Below, one piece after another: positions 34,504 to 44,295 of a stretch of DNA of 64,000 bases. The translations under genes and the position numbers were made by a program. This DNA is from Nyssa sinensis. Its lineage: Eukaryota > Streptophyta > Magnoliopsida > Cornales > Nyssaceae. The stretch is taken from the NCBI GenBank assembly GCA_008638375.1, contig CM018038.1, positions 31,222,753 through 31,286,752 on the forward strand. The letters run 5' to 3'. Numbering within the stretch: position 1 is the stretch's first letter; every line of letters starts with the position of its first letter. A model generated the notes under the pieces. The model saw only the letters and a program-made list of their open reading frames with translations. It was not told the DNA's origin and did no database searches.

Positions 34504-37149
34504 TGTAAAGCCCCGTTATTTTAATGAAAATTAAATAAATAATTAAATTAGAGAAATAATTAATGTTCTATAAATTTAATTGAGAAAATTAAATTAGTGG
34601 TACATGAAATGTAAATTAGACCCAATAAAAATAAAATGGATACATGCAAATGAATTTAAAAGAATTTAGACTTTCTTTGATTTCTAAAAAGACAAAAAGG
34701 CCATTAGTGAGATAATTGAGGAAATGAAACAATGTGGGTAGATGGGTAATTGTATACATAACAATATTTAAAAGTGAGTGGTTAAAGGTTATAATGTGGG
34801 TAAATCTCCACCACACATTTAAATTTTAACACACCAACATATGTTACACACTAAACACACACAAAAGTAAAACACGGCTGGGCACAAAACACATACACAC
34901 GGCTAGGCTATTGAGAGGAAAAAAGAGAAAGAGAGAAAGAAAAAAAGAGAAGAAGAAAAGGAAAAAAAGGGCAGCTAGGTTTATGCAATTTCTTTTCTTT
35001 TAACCTCAAATTTTCTAGATCTCTTGGGGTTTAAATTAAAAATACATCACTCTACAAACATTATACATCAAAGGCTTGAGGAATTTGGGAGAAATTTCAA
35101 CAAGAGCAAGAAGATCAAATTAGAGCTTTTCTATTCTCAACTCAAAAATTTCAAGAACAAGGTAGGGTTTCTAAACTTGAAGAAATGGAGACGCTTAGAT
35201 TTGTTAGGTTGTGTTAGGGTTGAAATAATAATTGGGTTCATGCAATTGTATCTCTTTTTGGCATTTATTAAAAAGTACATGTTGGGTAATATGAAAATTA
35301 TTTTGTCCCTTGAATAATTTTTTTTTTAATATATTTTTGTTGTAATTACCCAAGCATGATCCCTCTTCTTGATTTCCCTAAATTATTACTCATTATCTCC
35401 ATAAATTGTTAGCTTTCATTTAAAGCCCTTTACTAGTTTGTATAACTTGAAACCCCTTTACTTGTAAATGAATGAAAATTATTTGATTGATGGAAATGGA
35501 CCTTGGGAGATATATACTTTGTTTATATGAATTGGTGGATAAATTGTAAACTCTATTATTGATAAAAGATTGATTATGCATGAAGCATTATGAAGAAAAA
35601 TGAAACATGGGGAAACTAGAGACGTTTTGTGTGCTCTAAAGTGTATGTGAGATTGCAATGCGTCACTTGTGTGCCTTGGAGTGTATGAAAGATTATGATT
35701 CCAGGCCACGGATTTTGATTTGGGAGTGAGGTTCCCTTTGGGTTGCGAGTCGAGAACCCACATGGGGTTTGGTAGTGGTGTCTGGTAGGTTAATAGCCCG
35801 TAAAACCCAAATAGGCTTGCCGAGGGCCAAAGCTTAGGTTGGGGGTTGGGATAAAAACCTAAACTTAAATTGTGGAATGTAATGACAAATTGTGAAATGA
35901 GAAAGTGAGAAGAAAACTGGACCCATCCACAATACATTAAAATCCTTGAAATTTTATTAGATTGTATTGTTATTCTATGATTTATTTAGTTGCATTTAAT
36001 AAATATTGTTATTGGCATGTTACTACACCTCCACAAGCATACATATTGCAACATTTTCATTTCTCCTGTTTAGATATCCTACTAGGGTACTAGTCTCTAC
36101 CAGATGCAGGTTCCAGCAAGGAGCCGATCATTTGACAAGTCCTCAATGGAGGTTAAGACCACTTTTGGTTTCTTTTAAAGATGGGTTTATTTTTGGTTGA
36201 ATGAAGATTACATAACTTGACTTGAAGACTTGTATTTTGGGCTTATTTAGAAAATGGACATGTACTAATGCTACTTATGTTTTGGACTCATAAAAGTATG
36301 AATGTAATATGGTATATATTTATTTGTAAAAAAAAAAAAAAGGTATGCAAGAATGAATTATAACATTGCTAAAATGATATTGGTATGAGTTTAGCATTTC
36401 TGTTGAAGGCTGTGTAGAACAACCCACTTTGAAAACCTGTATCTCCTACATCTTATGGAATTATAATATCATATTTTATAAATTAAACCTACTTCTCTTA
36501 TCTTTCAAATGGCTCAAGAATGACCTTAATTAGGCAAATATTGAGGGAGTTATGCTAATTTTAAGAAACTTACACAGAATCTGATCACTGTTTACAAATC
36601 AGTCCATAACTTGAGTTCTAAGTACTCTTTTTGAGTGCTTCTAAGTTATATGGAAACTATAATTATAGTGGAATATGGCATATAAAGCTCATAATATCAG
36701 GTTTTATAAATTGAGAGATTCAGAGCTTTAAACAGGGTGAACCTACTGTGTGAATAGAGTAGTTCAGACCTACTGTGTGAATAGAGCAGTTTAGACATGT
36801 CTTCACCTTTTTGTTAATAACTTGAGCTACCGGATGTATTTTTGAGTAATTCAAAAGCTCATTGTAAGTAGACTCATATTAGAACATGACCTAAAAATCT
36901 CAAGATACCAGGTCCTATGAGTTGAGAGTTATGGGGCTTCAAACAGGGCTGAACTGTTTAGTGAACAAAAAAGAAATGAACCATTGGTTGTAACCTAAAT
37001 AAATCTGAATTTTTTTAAATGTATAATAGTTAAGTAGTACATAGTATAATTCATAGAATGAAGATCAAGTGGGGTGAACTTTAAATATTACTATATGTAC
37101 CACAAGGAGTCGATCACAACCCGGGTCTTTGGGGACTTGGGACGTGACA
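34504..37149 (+). mobile_element. Solo LTR (family 1/2 relative), 2646 bp, nested in integrase
   Basis: It starts TGTAAAGCCCCGTTATTTTA and ends GGACTTGGGACGTGACA. Its middle (GGTTCCCTTTGGGTTGCGAG at about 35730, ACCAGATGCAGGTTCCAGCA at about 36098) parallels the same boxes in family 1 LTRs. The CGTGACA end and the CACGGCTGGGCACA words near 34873 link it with the other long LTRs. A purine-rich block follows its 5' part. It carries a 27-bp tandem pair. I could not recognise a target duplication (GAAAA versus AGATA), but the host integrase is interrupted between the H-H and C-C halves of the zinc domain. Confidence 0.82.
36741..36794. repeat. 27-bp tandem pair
   Basis: ACCTACTGTGTGAATAGAGT begins both units (36741-36767 and 36768-36794). 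The units differ at two positions. Confidence 0.9.
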
Positions 37150-38120
37150 AGATATGTGACAAATGATAGCAGTTTGCCCTTTACCAACACTGACTTCAAC
37201 ACGAGCTAACCCCCATAACCAGTCATTGGCCCTTTACTCAGTGGGGAATGGACATTGTGGGGTCATTGCCAAAGGCCCCTTAGAATAGGAGATTCCTGAT
37301 GGTCGCTATTGATTACTTTTCAAAATGGGCAGAGGTTGAACCATTGACCAACATCACTAAGGTAGAAGTTAAGAAATTCACCTAGAAAAACATAGTATGC
37401 AGGTTTGGCATTCCCAGAGTGATTATCTTTGATAATAGGACAAAATTCATGAGAAAGGTGTTCAGAAAGTTCTGTAAAGATCTCTATATCAACCACCATT
37501 TTTCCTCTCCAGGACACCCCCAGGCCAACGGGTAAGTAGAGGTCACTAATAGAACCGTCCGAGAAGCTATGAAAAGAAAGTTAGAAGAAGCCAAAGGAAG
37601 GTAGGCAGAAGAACTCCCTAGAGTCCTTTGAGCTTATCGAACTACCAAATGAGCACCAATTGCTGAAATGCCATTCTCACTCGCATATGGTACTAAGGCA
37701 ATCATTCCAATTGAAATCGGTATAGCCACCCTTAGGATGAAGCACTTTGACCAAGGAAGCAACAACCAGTAACTTAAGGAAAATCTTGATCTTCTAGAAG
37801 GAAAACATGAACAAGCACAAATCAGAACAGAGGCCTATCAACAGAGGATGGCTAACTGCTTCAACAAAGGATTGAAACCTGTCAACTTCCAGCTCAGTGA
37901 TCTTGTCCTGAGAAGGGTATTCCTGAATACCAAAGATCCCATCACAAGGAAGCTTTCCCCCAACTGGGAAGGACCTTGCAAAGTAATAAAAATTATAAGA
38001 CCTATCACTTATTGGTTGGAAAACTTGTACTTAGACCTTGAAACATCGAGCATTTATGCAAATATTATCAATAAAGCTTTGCAAAATTTTTCTGCTTCAG
38101 TACTTACCCATTGCCACTAG
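37150..38120 (+). pseudogene. Tat-like integrase core and C-terminus
   Basis: After KICDK and QQFA the catalytic core shows FTQWGMDIVGPLPKAP (first Asp, about 37240), FLMVAIDYFSKWAEVEPLTN, VIIFDNRTKF (second Asp, about 37432) and HPQANG-stop-VEVTNRTV (Glu, about 37541). So D, D and E are all still readable. AYGTKAIIPIEIG and the basic C-terminal part LVLRRVFLNTKDPITRKLSP with NWEGPCKVIKI follow in an open frame (37848-38120). At least seven stops occur in the core. Most replace Trp, Gln or Arg codons, fitting C-to-T or G-to-A decay. The final codons overlap the first unit of the 70-bp tandem array. Confidence 0.93.
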
Positions 38121-38620
38121 AGACCTAAAAACCTTGTATTCTTTACAAGTATTAGAGGTTTGTATATTTTATTTGTAGCATTGCCACTAGACCTCTAAAA
38201 ACCTTATATCCGTTACAAGTATTACAAGTCTGCATATTTTATTTGTGACATTGCCACCAAACCCCTACAAACCTTGTATTTGTTACAAATGTTATAGGTT
38301 TGTATATTTTATTTGCGGCATTGCTACTAGACCTCTAAAAGCCTCGTATCTGTTACAAGTGTTACAGGTCTATATATTATATTTGCGGTATTGCCACTAG
38401 ACCCCTAAAAACCTTGTATCCATTACAAGTGTTACAAGTTTGTATATTTTTACTACGACATTATCAACAAGCCCCTAAAAACCTTATGTTTTATAAGTGT
38501 TATAGGTCTGAACCATTTATTTATACGACATTCCCACATTTTCAGACCCTTAGCTAAATGAACCTTATATATGTTATTAGTGTTACAAGACCGAGTTATT
38601 TGTCATTGTGATGTTACCAC
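38111..38620. repeat. 70-bp tandem array after pol, 7-8 units
   Basis: The anchor ATTGCCACTAG and its variants recur with TTGCCACTAG starting at 38111, 38181, 38251, 38321 and 38391, then TTATCAACAA at 38461 and TTCCCACATT at 38531. The spacing is exactly 70 bp each time, with a looser last unit near 38611. Each unit contains CTAAAAACCTTGTAT, GTTACAAGTGTTACA and TGTATATTTTATTTG. The array lies between the integrase stop codon and the antisense frame. Tandem arrays in this 3' zone are known for Tat-lineage elements and can seed satellite DNA. Confidence 0.95.
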
Positions 38621-38849
38621 AATTGTGAATATTACCGATCCCAATGTGAGAAGTACTACTTGATTTAGTTCACACTTTTGATTGGTTGTAGAGGTTAAGT
38701 AGAGCAAATATACTTAAACAACAAGTCTAAAGCCAAAAAGATGATTTTATAAATAATTGAAGGAATACAAGGAAGGGACCAAAAAAGAAAAAAAAAAAAG
38801 GAAAATACATAAAAGAAAAATCTAACTACTGCCCATCAGTAGGGGTGCC

Positions 38850-40784
38850 CTCCCTTTCAAGATCTGTAAACCTCGCCAGATCAGCCTCGGATCCATCGTA
38901 GGTTCTGCCCCCTAGAAACCTCTTCATTATTATCAGAGACTGAAATCTCTTCTACGTCAGAGATGTTAAGGTCGGGATAGAGCTTTTGGATCTTCTTCTT
39001 GCATGGTTCCTACCTATGATCAGCAAAATCTCCCCCAAACTCTAGACTTTTTTTTTTTTTTTTTTCTGAGGGTCTTCTCTGTTTCTTCTTTTCTCACTTC
39101 CACATTCTTAACAAGCTTCTAAGTAGTAGCGACATCAGACTCTTCCTTTTATTTTCTCAAAGCCTCTAGTTCTGAGGCCAAGGCATTCTTCTGAGACTCC
39201 AAGATAAATAAGATGTTGACAGATTTTTTCAGTTTCTCTTCAAATGAGGAAGTGGCAGATCGGGTAGTCTTTAGCTGGAGCCTTGTCTCATCTAGCTTAG
39301 CCTAAAGCTTTTCTACTCGTTCGGACTCTTTTGGACAGTCCATGATGGCAACCATTGTGTAAGCCACTTACAGAAGAGAAGATTAACAAGTTAAGAAATT
39401 AGAAGGCCAAAAAATAGATAAACAAAACAAGTAAGCCAGATCAGGATGACTTACCCTCATGTGGGAGACCAGGAGGTCCTTGGCAATTTTTTGACGCTTA
39501 AGCCTTTTGAACCGACTAGCGGCGGAGCCCCAAGCATCTTCATAGACCTTTTTTTATGGCAGCTTCCTCGGTCTCTGCCATGGCCACCCTAGAAGGGACA
39601 ATGCCGAGCCTCCCTTTACCTCAGGATGGGGGGTGTGCTACTAGAGCTGGAGGTGGAGGAAGTTCGTGGCGCACAAGAAGCAACGTCAGTTCTTTAAATA
39701 CGGTGCGCTCAAGGGAGCTCGCTCCCTCAACCTTAGTCTTTCTCCTCTTCGGTGGAGGGATTTGCTCATTAGGTATGGATGTCTCCCTAGTATTTTTCTG
39801 TCTGGGTTTCCATCCTGAAATCACGAAATTCTTAAGAACCTCAGACTTATCCTTAGCAAGGCATGCTTCCATGAAGTTCTGAAGTGTAACGACCTTATCG
39901 TGAGGACGTTTTAAAGGGTACAAATGTTTTTTATACTTCTCTTACAAGGAAGGAGTAAGGACGGATCTTTTCCAAGCCTTCTTATCTATACCACAAACCC
40001 AAGACAAGATAAAAAAAACAAGAAAGCAAGATTAAAACAATGTTAAAGATATTTGAAGATTGGTAGGCTTACCCTTAAAACTAGTGTACCGAGGAAAGAA
40101 GCTGCTTCTGTTCTCGTAGTCCTCAAATTCCCAGCTACCTTTAACAAAGAAATATTACTTCTTCCATGTTTTGTTGAAAGTGGGTACAGAAGTCAGGCTT
40201 TTGAATCTTTTGTCAAAAGACATGTAGTACATGCCTTCTGACTTTTGGTATTTCAAGTCCATATTACTCTTAATAAGACTCAGATCTAATTCGATTTCGT
40301 TTTGGCGTCCTAAAACAAAGAAGGCCATTACTTTCCTCCAACTGTTGATATTCAGTTCTGTAGGGCAGATTTTGAACCAACAAAAGAACTCACTCAATAA
40401 GGGGTGGAATGGAAAACGTACACTAACCTCGAACCACTCAAGGTAGGCACAGATCTCCTTTTTGTCAATATATGATGGACGATCTATAGTCATCATGATC
40501 TTACAAGACACATTTTGAGGGAAGTTAAAATTGATAATGAGGGCATCTAGCATGGCCTGAGTTATAACACTCTTACCCTCTTATCTCTTACGAGGTTTTC
40601 TTGAGGTACCGACCTTTCTATTTCTGGGTTCAAGGTGTGCCTCAATTAAGAGGACCCTAGAGCTACTATCAAAAGCATTTTCAGCCTCATTACCTATGAT
40701 AAGGCCTAGTGCCTCTTGATTTTCGACCTCTATGGGCTCCCTCACTTCGTCTCCAGTGCTTGATTGAATGTTAGGAGCAGCCAT
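38850..40784 (-). pseudogene. Antisense additional ORF of the Tat-like element (PF04195-like), with two probable introns
   Basis: On the minus strand an ATG at 40784 opens MAAPNIQSSTGDEVREPIEV. One stop codon (40583-40581) precedes QAMLDALIINFNFPQ. CAYLEWFEVSVRFPFHPLL and INSWRKVMAFFVLGRQNEIE match the style of the 'putative gypsy type transposon' domain. A GT-AG intron of 87 bp is suggested at 40072-39986 (AAGG|GTAAGCC...TATAG|AT); the frame continues correctly across it into LYPLKRPHDKVVTLQNFMEA. A second one of 88 bp at 39454-39367 (GAGG|GTAAGT...TGTAAG|TG) precedes a coiled-coil-like, K/E/L-rich C-terminus (EEKLKKSVNILFILESQKNA). Antisense extra frames between pol and the 3' LTR are known in Tat elements; their role is unsettled. 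Stops interrupt this copy in several places. Confidence 0.75.
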
Positions 40785-41257
40785 CTCTCCGAGATTTAAA
40801 ATAAAAAGGGAAGGAAAAAGAAGTGAATACAGGAAAAGAATTCGAAGAAGAGTTTTTCAAAATTTTCAAACCTGACTAGAGACTGGGAAAGAAGTGACCA
40901 GAGAGAAGCTTCAGGTGCACCAGAAGTCGCCTTAAAGATTACTTCTTGCCCAGAGGTATGCTTGATACTTTGAGAGTTTGTAGAAACCACCCATTGGGTG
41001 ATGATTCCCCTATTTATGGATCACCCAAAATGTGCATCATTAAAAGCATCACCTCCAATCAACATCCTAAGATCAATGCGATAGTAGGAATGATTGTGGC
41101 CTTGGTTCTTCAATCAACAGCTGATGTAATGATGGGATGTTAAATGTCCCATCAAACAAATGTTTTCTCAGAATACCAAATGGTGCATTTACGAGGGAGA
41201 CACGCGTGACCCTTTAAAAATCCTAACCTCAGTTCTAGATAGGGATCATCGAATTGA

Positions 41258-41287
41258 GGCTCAGAGGGGGGGGGGGGGGGAAGTAAC
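41258..41287 (+). other. Polypurine tract of the Tat-like element with a G15 run
   Basis: The sequence GAGGCTCAGA is followed by fifteen G residues (41266-41280) and AAGTAAC, ending directly at the 3' LTR. It occupies the plus-strand priming position. So long a homopolymer is unusual and may be expanded or a sequencing artefact. Confidence 0.85.
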
Positions 41288-41744
41288 TAATATAACATAA
41301 ATTGACTATAGTACTCAGAAACATGACACATGCCCATAAGAAGTTCTTTAGTATACAGATCATAAGGGTGATTACTCGTCCGATCTATTAATACTCAGAA
41401 TATAGAGGCAATACGTTTTGAGCTGGCCGTCGCCTTCTATGGGCTACGGACCTCAGAATAAAGAAACAAAGTCCTACATGAAAACTACTATCTACGAATA
41501 TCTTCTAATCCCTACTTTCATGTCTCCTAATCCTACTCAACTAAGAAAATCTACAACCTATAAATAACGGCATAAAGTATGCTTTCAAGTCATGTTCAAT
41601 TCTTCTCTTGAATTACTGTCTTTATTTCTCCACTAACTTTATCATTGGAGCGGCTACCACAGGAGCCTTCCCGGTGGCCCTCTGACCTCGAGTTCTTGAT
41701 AGGCAATTTGAAAGAAGACTTCATATCAGAAAAATGCAACATCA
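41288..41744 (+). repeat. 3' LTR of the Tat-like element
   Basis: 457 bp, matching the 5' LTR from ATAAATTGACTATAG to TGCAACATCA. The first bases read TA instead of TG. CATAT follows at 41745-41749 as the right target duplication. Confidence 0.92.
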
Positions 41745-41749
41745 CATAT

Positions 41750-42204
41750 CATATATTTCATGAATTATATATTAATTATATTATTGTGTTATATTTAATT
41801 ATTTTGACTTAAAGGTTGATGACCACCAGAATGCCTCAACTAGAAAGAAATATTAAACTCAGATAATATTATTAGCACATGATACATACTATTTATGTGA
41901 TAAAATAATGATGTTATAATTAAATGATTTATCCAAAGATATATCATTTTTAAGTGTTAATTTATTAATGAAGATTTTTAATTGTGATTGAAATTGTTAC
42001 CCATGGGCAACGATATCAACTGATTATGATTAATGGTTTATTCGCGATTTTAACCAAAGGTAAAATCACGACTAAAAATCCTATTGTTCTTATTTATGTC
42101 AGTTTATTTGTGATTTAACCTAAATGTGGAATCACAATTAAACTTCATATGATGTTAATAATTCAAAGCATTAATGAGCAGTTATTTATTTTATTGTAGT
42201 GACT
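41750..42204. other. AT-rich unidentified insert between the Tat element and copia gag
   Basis: Non-coding. It holds several forms of AATCACGACTAAAAATC and TGTGATTTAACC, so it has weak internal inverted similarity. The right edge ATTTTATTGTAGTG is CACTA-like, but no left partner was found. Confidence 0.35.
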
Positions 42205-42975
42205 GTTCCCGTTTCGTTGCACTAGCATGCTTCATCTGTTCTGATACTTAATGAAACAATTTTTCAGACTGATGTGACCAAGTTCAATTTCACTTAGGTG
42301 TACTGGATCTTGTTTTAGTACTCCAGATTGAGAAACCTACAACTATTAATTAAAGACCTTAGGTCCCTCCTTATGCAATTCATTTTGAATTCCTTACCTC
42401 CTCAGTATGGCTCATTCCAAATTTACTATAATATTATTGAGGACAAATGGAATGTCAATGAATTTGCCAATATATTTGTTTAGGGAGAGGCAAGGCTTAA
42501 GCAGCAAGGACATCAATCCTTTCATCTTGTAACTCAAGATGCTAGAAAGAAATGGGGGAGAAATGGAAATGGCAAAAGAAAAATATTACCTGAAGTGAAG
42601 GAGCTAGCTCAAGATAATCAGACCCATAAAAAGGGACGTGATGGTGCTAAATGCTTCATTTGGTAGAAAGTTCGGACATTATTAGAAAGACTGTCACAAA
42701 TGAAAGTCGTGGTTTGCAAAGAAAGGTTAGATTTCAGCTTTAGTATATTTCGAATCAAATCTTGCTGAAGTCACTTTTAATACATGGTGGACTAACTTTG
42801 GTCCTATTATTCATATTTCAAATTCGATGCAGGATTCCTTTCAATCCAAACCATAAAGCCAAATGAGAAATTCATCTCCATGGGAAATTGGGAAAAGCTT
42901 CTGTTTAGGTAGTGGGAACCTTTCATCTATTTTTAAATTCGGGTTTCTATTTAGATTTGTTTTAGACACTTTATG
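42205..42975 (+). pseudogene. Copia gag and pre-integrase fragment
   Basis: Frames contain FILNSLPPQYGSFQIYYNI, NVNEFANIFV, RLKQQGHQSFHLV and a lysine-rich segment. A degraded zinc knuckle region follows, then FNTWW-, a segment like GFLSIQTIKPNEKFISMGN and an end near LYVPS-type sequence. This is the typical series gag, nucleocapsid, protease start of Ty1/copia. It probably belongs to the same element as the LTR at 18877, with everything between pushed apart by later insertions. The rest of pol is deleted; LTR sequence follows at once. Confidence 0.8.
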
Positions 42976-43063
42976 GACCAAGGAAATGACTGATTGTGAA
43001 ATTCATGGAAACTCAAGGTCTTTTTTTTTTTTTTTTTCCCCGCAGAAAGTTAAGATTCTTATA
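42976..43063 (+). mobile_element. Remnant of the copia 3' LTR (last 88 bp)
   Basis: GACCAAGGAAATGACTGATT to AGTTAAGATTCTTATA matches the last part of the 5' LTR (19206-19285), with an expanded T-run of 17. Only the LTR end is left, so an internal deletion removed most of pol and the LTR's 5' portion. Confidence 0.75.
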
Positions 43064-43102
43064 TTGTAAACATTGTTCAAAAGTTATTGTGAAATAACCC
43101 TT

Positions 43103-43299
43103 AATTTAATAGATATTTTGTTAGTATAAAAAATATATTGGGATGAGTTTGGAAGAAACTTTATAAATTCTATTAGAGTTTGGGGTGAAGGCATCTATCT
43201 TATTTAATAGATATTTTGCTAGTATAAAAAAATATATTGGAATGAGTTTGGGAGAAACTCTATAAATTCCATTAGGGTTTGGGGTGAAGGCATCTATCC
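43103..43299. repeat. 98-bp tandem duplication
   Basis: Units begin TTTAATAGATATTTTG(T/C)TAG at about 43105 and 43203 and end GGGGTGAAGGCATCTATC. A handful of differences separate them. Confidence 0.95.
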
Positions 43300-44295
43300 T
43301 ATCTTGCCCCACTCTAAATATAAATAAAATAATAAAAGAAATTTTGTATCACGTAATCAATATTTATAATGACATGTTTTAGTCTTATATTAAAAATTTA
43401 TATAAACTCAATAGAATTATACATTTATAAAAGGATACAATTTCATTTGAATTTTTAATTGACATTTATGTTTCGTATTTTGACTCATGTAATGTATTGT
43501 TTAAAATATTTTCATTGTGATTAATTTAATAAACAAATAAAATTTAGTAATTAAATGAGCCCCCCTACAAATACCCATCTTATTCGATTGCAAGATTTGA
43601 ATGAGTTTGGAAGATATTTTTTTTACGCGATGGATGTGAAAGGAGTTCTTCGGCTGATTGAGTTATTGGAGTTGCTATAATTATAGTTTTGTAGTTCAAC
43701 TCTAAGACAATATTCTAACGGCTGGTTATTAATATTCTCAAAATTTAATCGAGTCAAATATTCATTTGAATATGAAATTTTTTTTCTTCAGTAGTTACCA
43801 TCCATTTCAATGTTTCATATTATTTCGAATATATAGTCTAAATTTGACCAATTTTTTTTTTTGTTTCAAAGCTCAAATTGTAACGATAATTGGAAAAAAA
43901 AATAATTTAATTGTGTCAAAAAATAGTATTTTTTTGCTATTAGAATAGAAAAATAAAAAAATTGCTTTATGATTCTATAATATTATTAAAATTTGACTAT
44001 AATATAATTAAAATAACTTTTACCATTAGAGCTGCTGTAAAGCCTCTCGCCATCCCTAATAGGGATCCACTGGTATTTTGCCAACATTCAGGAGGGCGTT
44101 TTACAAGTAGCACGACAATGCTGCTTCTTTCCCGACGTGGCTTAGGGCTTGGAGAGGCCACAGGGCCACAAAAGTTGTGGTTCACAAAGTCCCCACAAAC
44201 AGCCCAACTGTCACCATATTGCTTTTTTGAAGGCTCACATCCCCAGTTGCCGTTTCAGTTGCCGGACCGCGGAGGCAGAAAAGTATAAGAAATCT
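43300..44295. other. AT-rich region with one GC-richer island
   Basis: Mostly AT-rich and non-coding. The island at about 44035-44285 is less AT-rich and keeps an open frame, but I recognise no family in it. It starts GAGCTGCTGTAAAGCCTCTC, which could be a MITE end, but no partner end was found. Confidence 0.45.

Larger units (their letters stand above)
22296..41744 (+). mobile_element. Ty3/gypsy retrotransposon, Tat-like, both LTRs present, 19.4 kb with three nested solo LTRs
   Basis: Two matching LTRs (22296-22760 and 41288-41744) bound the element, and CATAT flanks it at 22291-22295 and 41745-41749. The order is LTR, primer site, gag, protease, RT, RNase H, integrase, 70-bp tandem array, antisense frame, polypurine tract, LTR. 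Protease-RT-RNase H-integrase order is that of gypsy. The RT motif DLNKACPKDSF, the long 3' region with tandem repeats and an antisense frame point to the Tat lineage. Three solo LTRs (24541-27879, 29422-33074, 34504-37149) interrupt it; without them it is about 9.8 kb. Every coding part carries stops and lost catalytic residues, so it cannot move on its own. Base changes are mostly of the C-to-T/G-to-A type. Confidence 0.95.

Noticed and set aside
35479..35937. 152-residue minus-strand open frame
   Set aside because: It is antisense to the conserved middle of the solo LTR at 34504-37149, and related LTRs do not keep it open.
34499..37154. Target duplication for the LTR in integrase
   Set aside because: GAAAA and AGATA do not match well enough to claim. 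The element ends rest on TG..CA and on the host break.
42185..42204. CACTACAA-like end on the minus strand, suggesting a CACTA transposon
   Set aside because: No matching end or 3-bp duplication was found upstream, even allowing for the nested gypsy element.
43962..44288. 108-residue open frame over a GC-richer island
   Set aside because: The N-terminal half is translated AT-rich sequence and the rest matches no family I recognise. There is no splice or start context.
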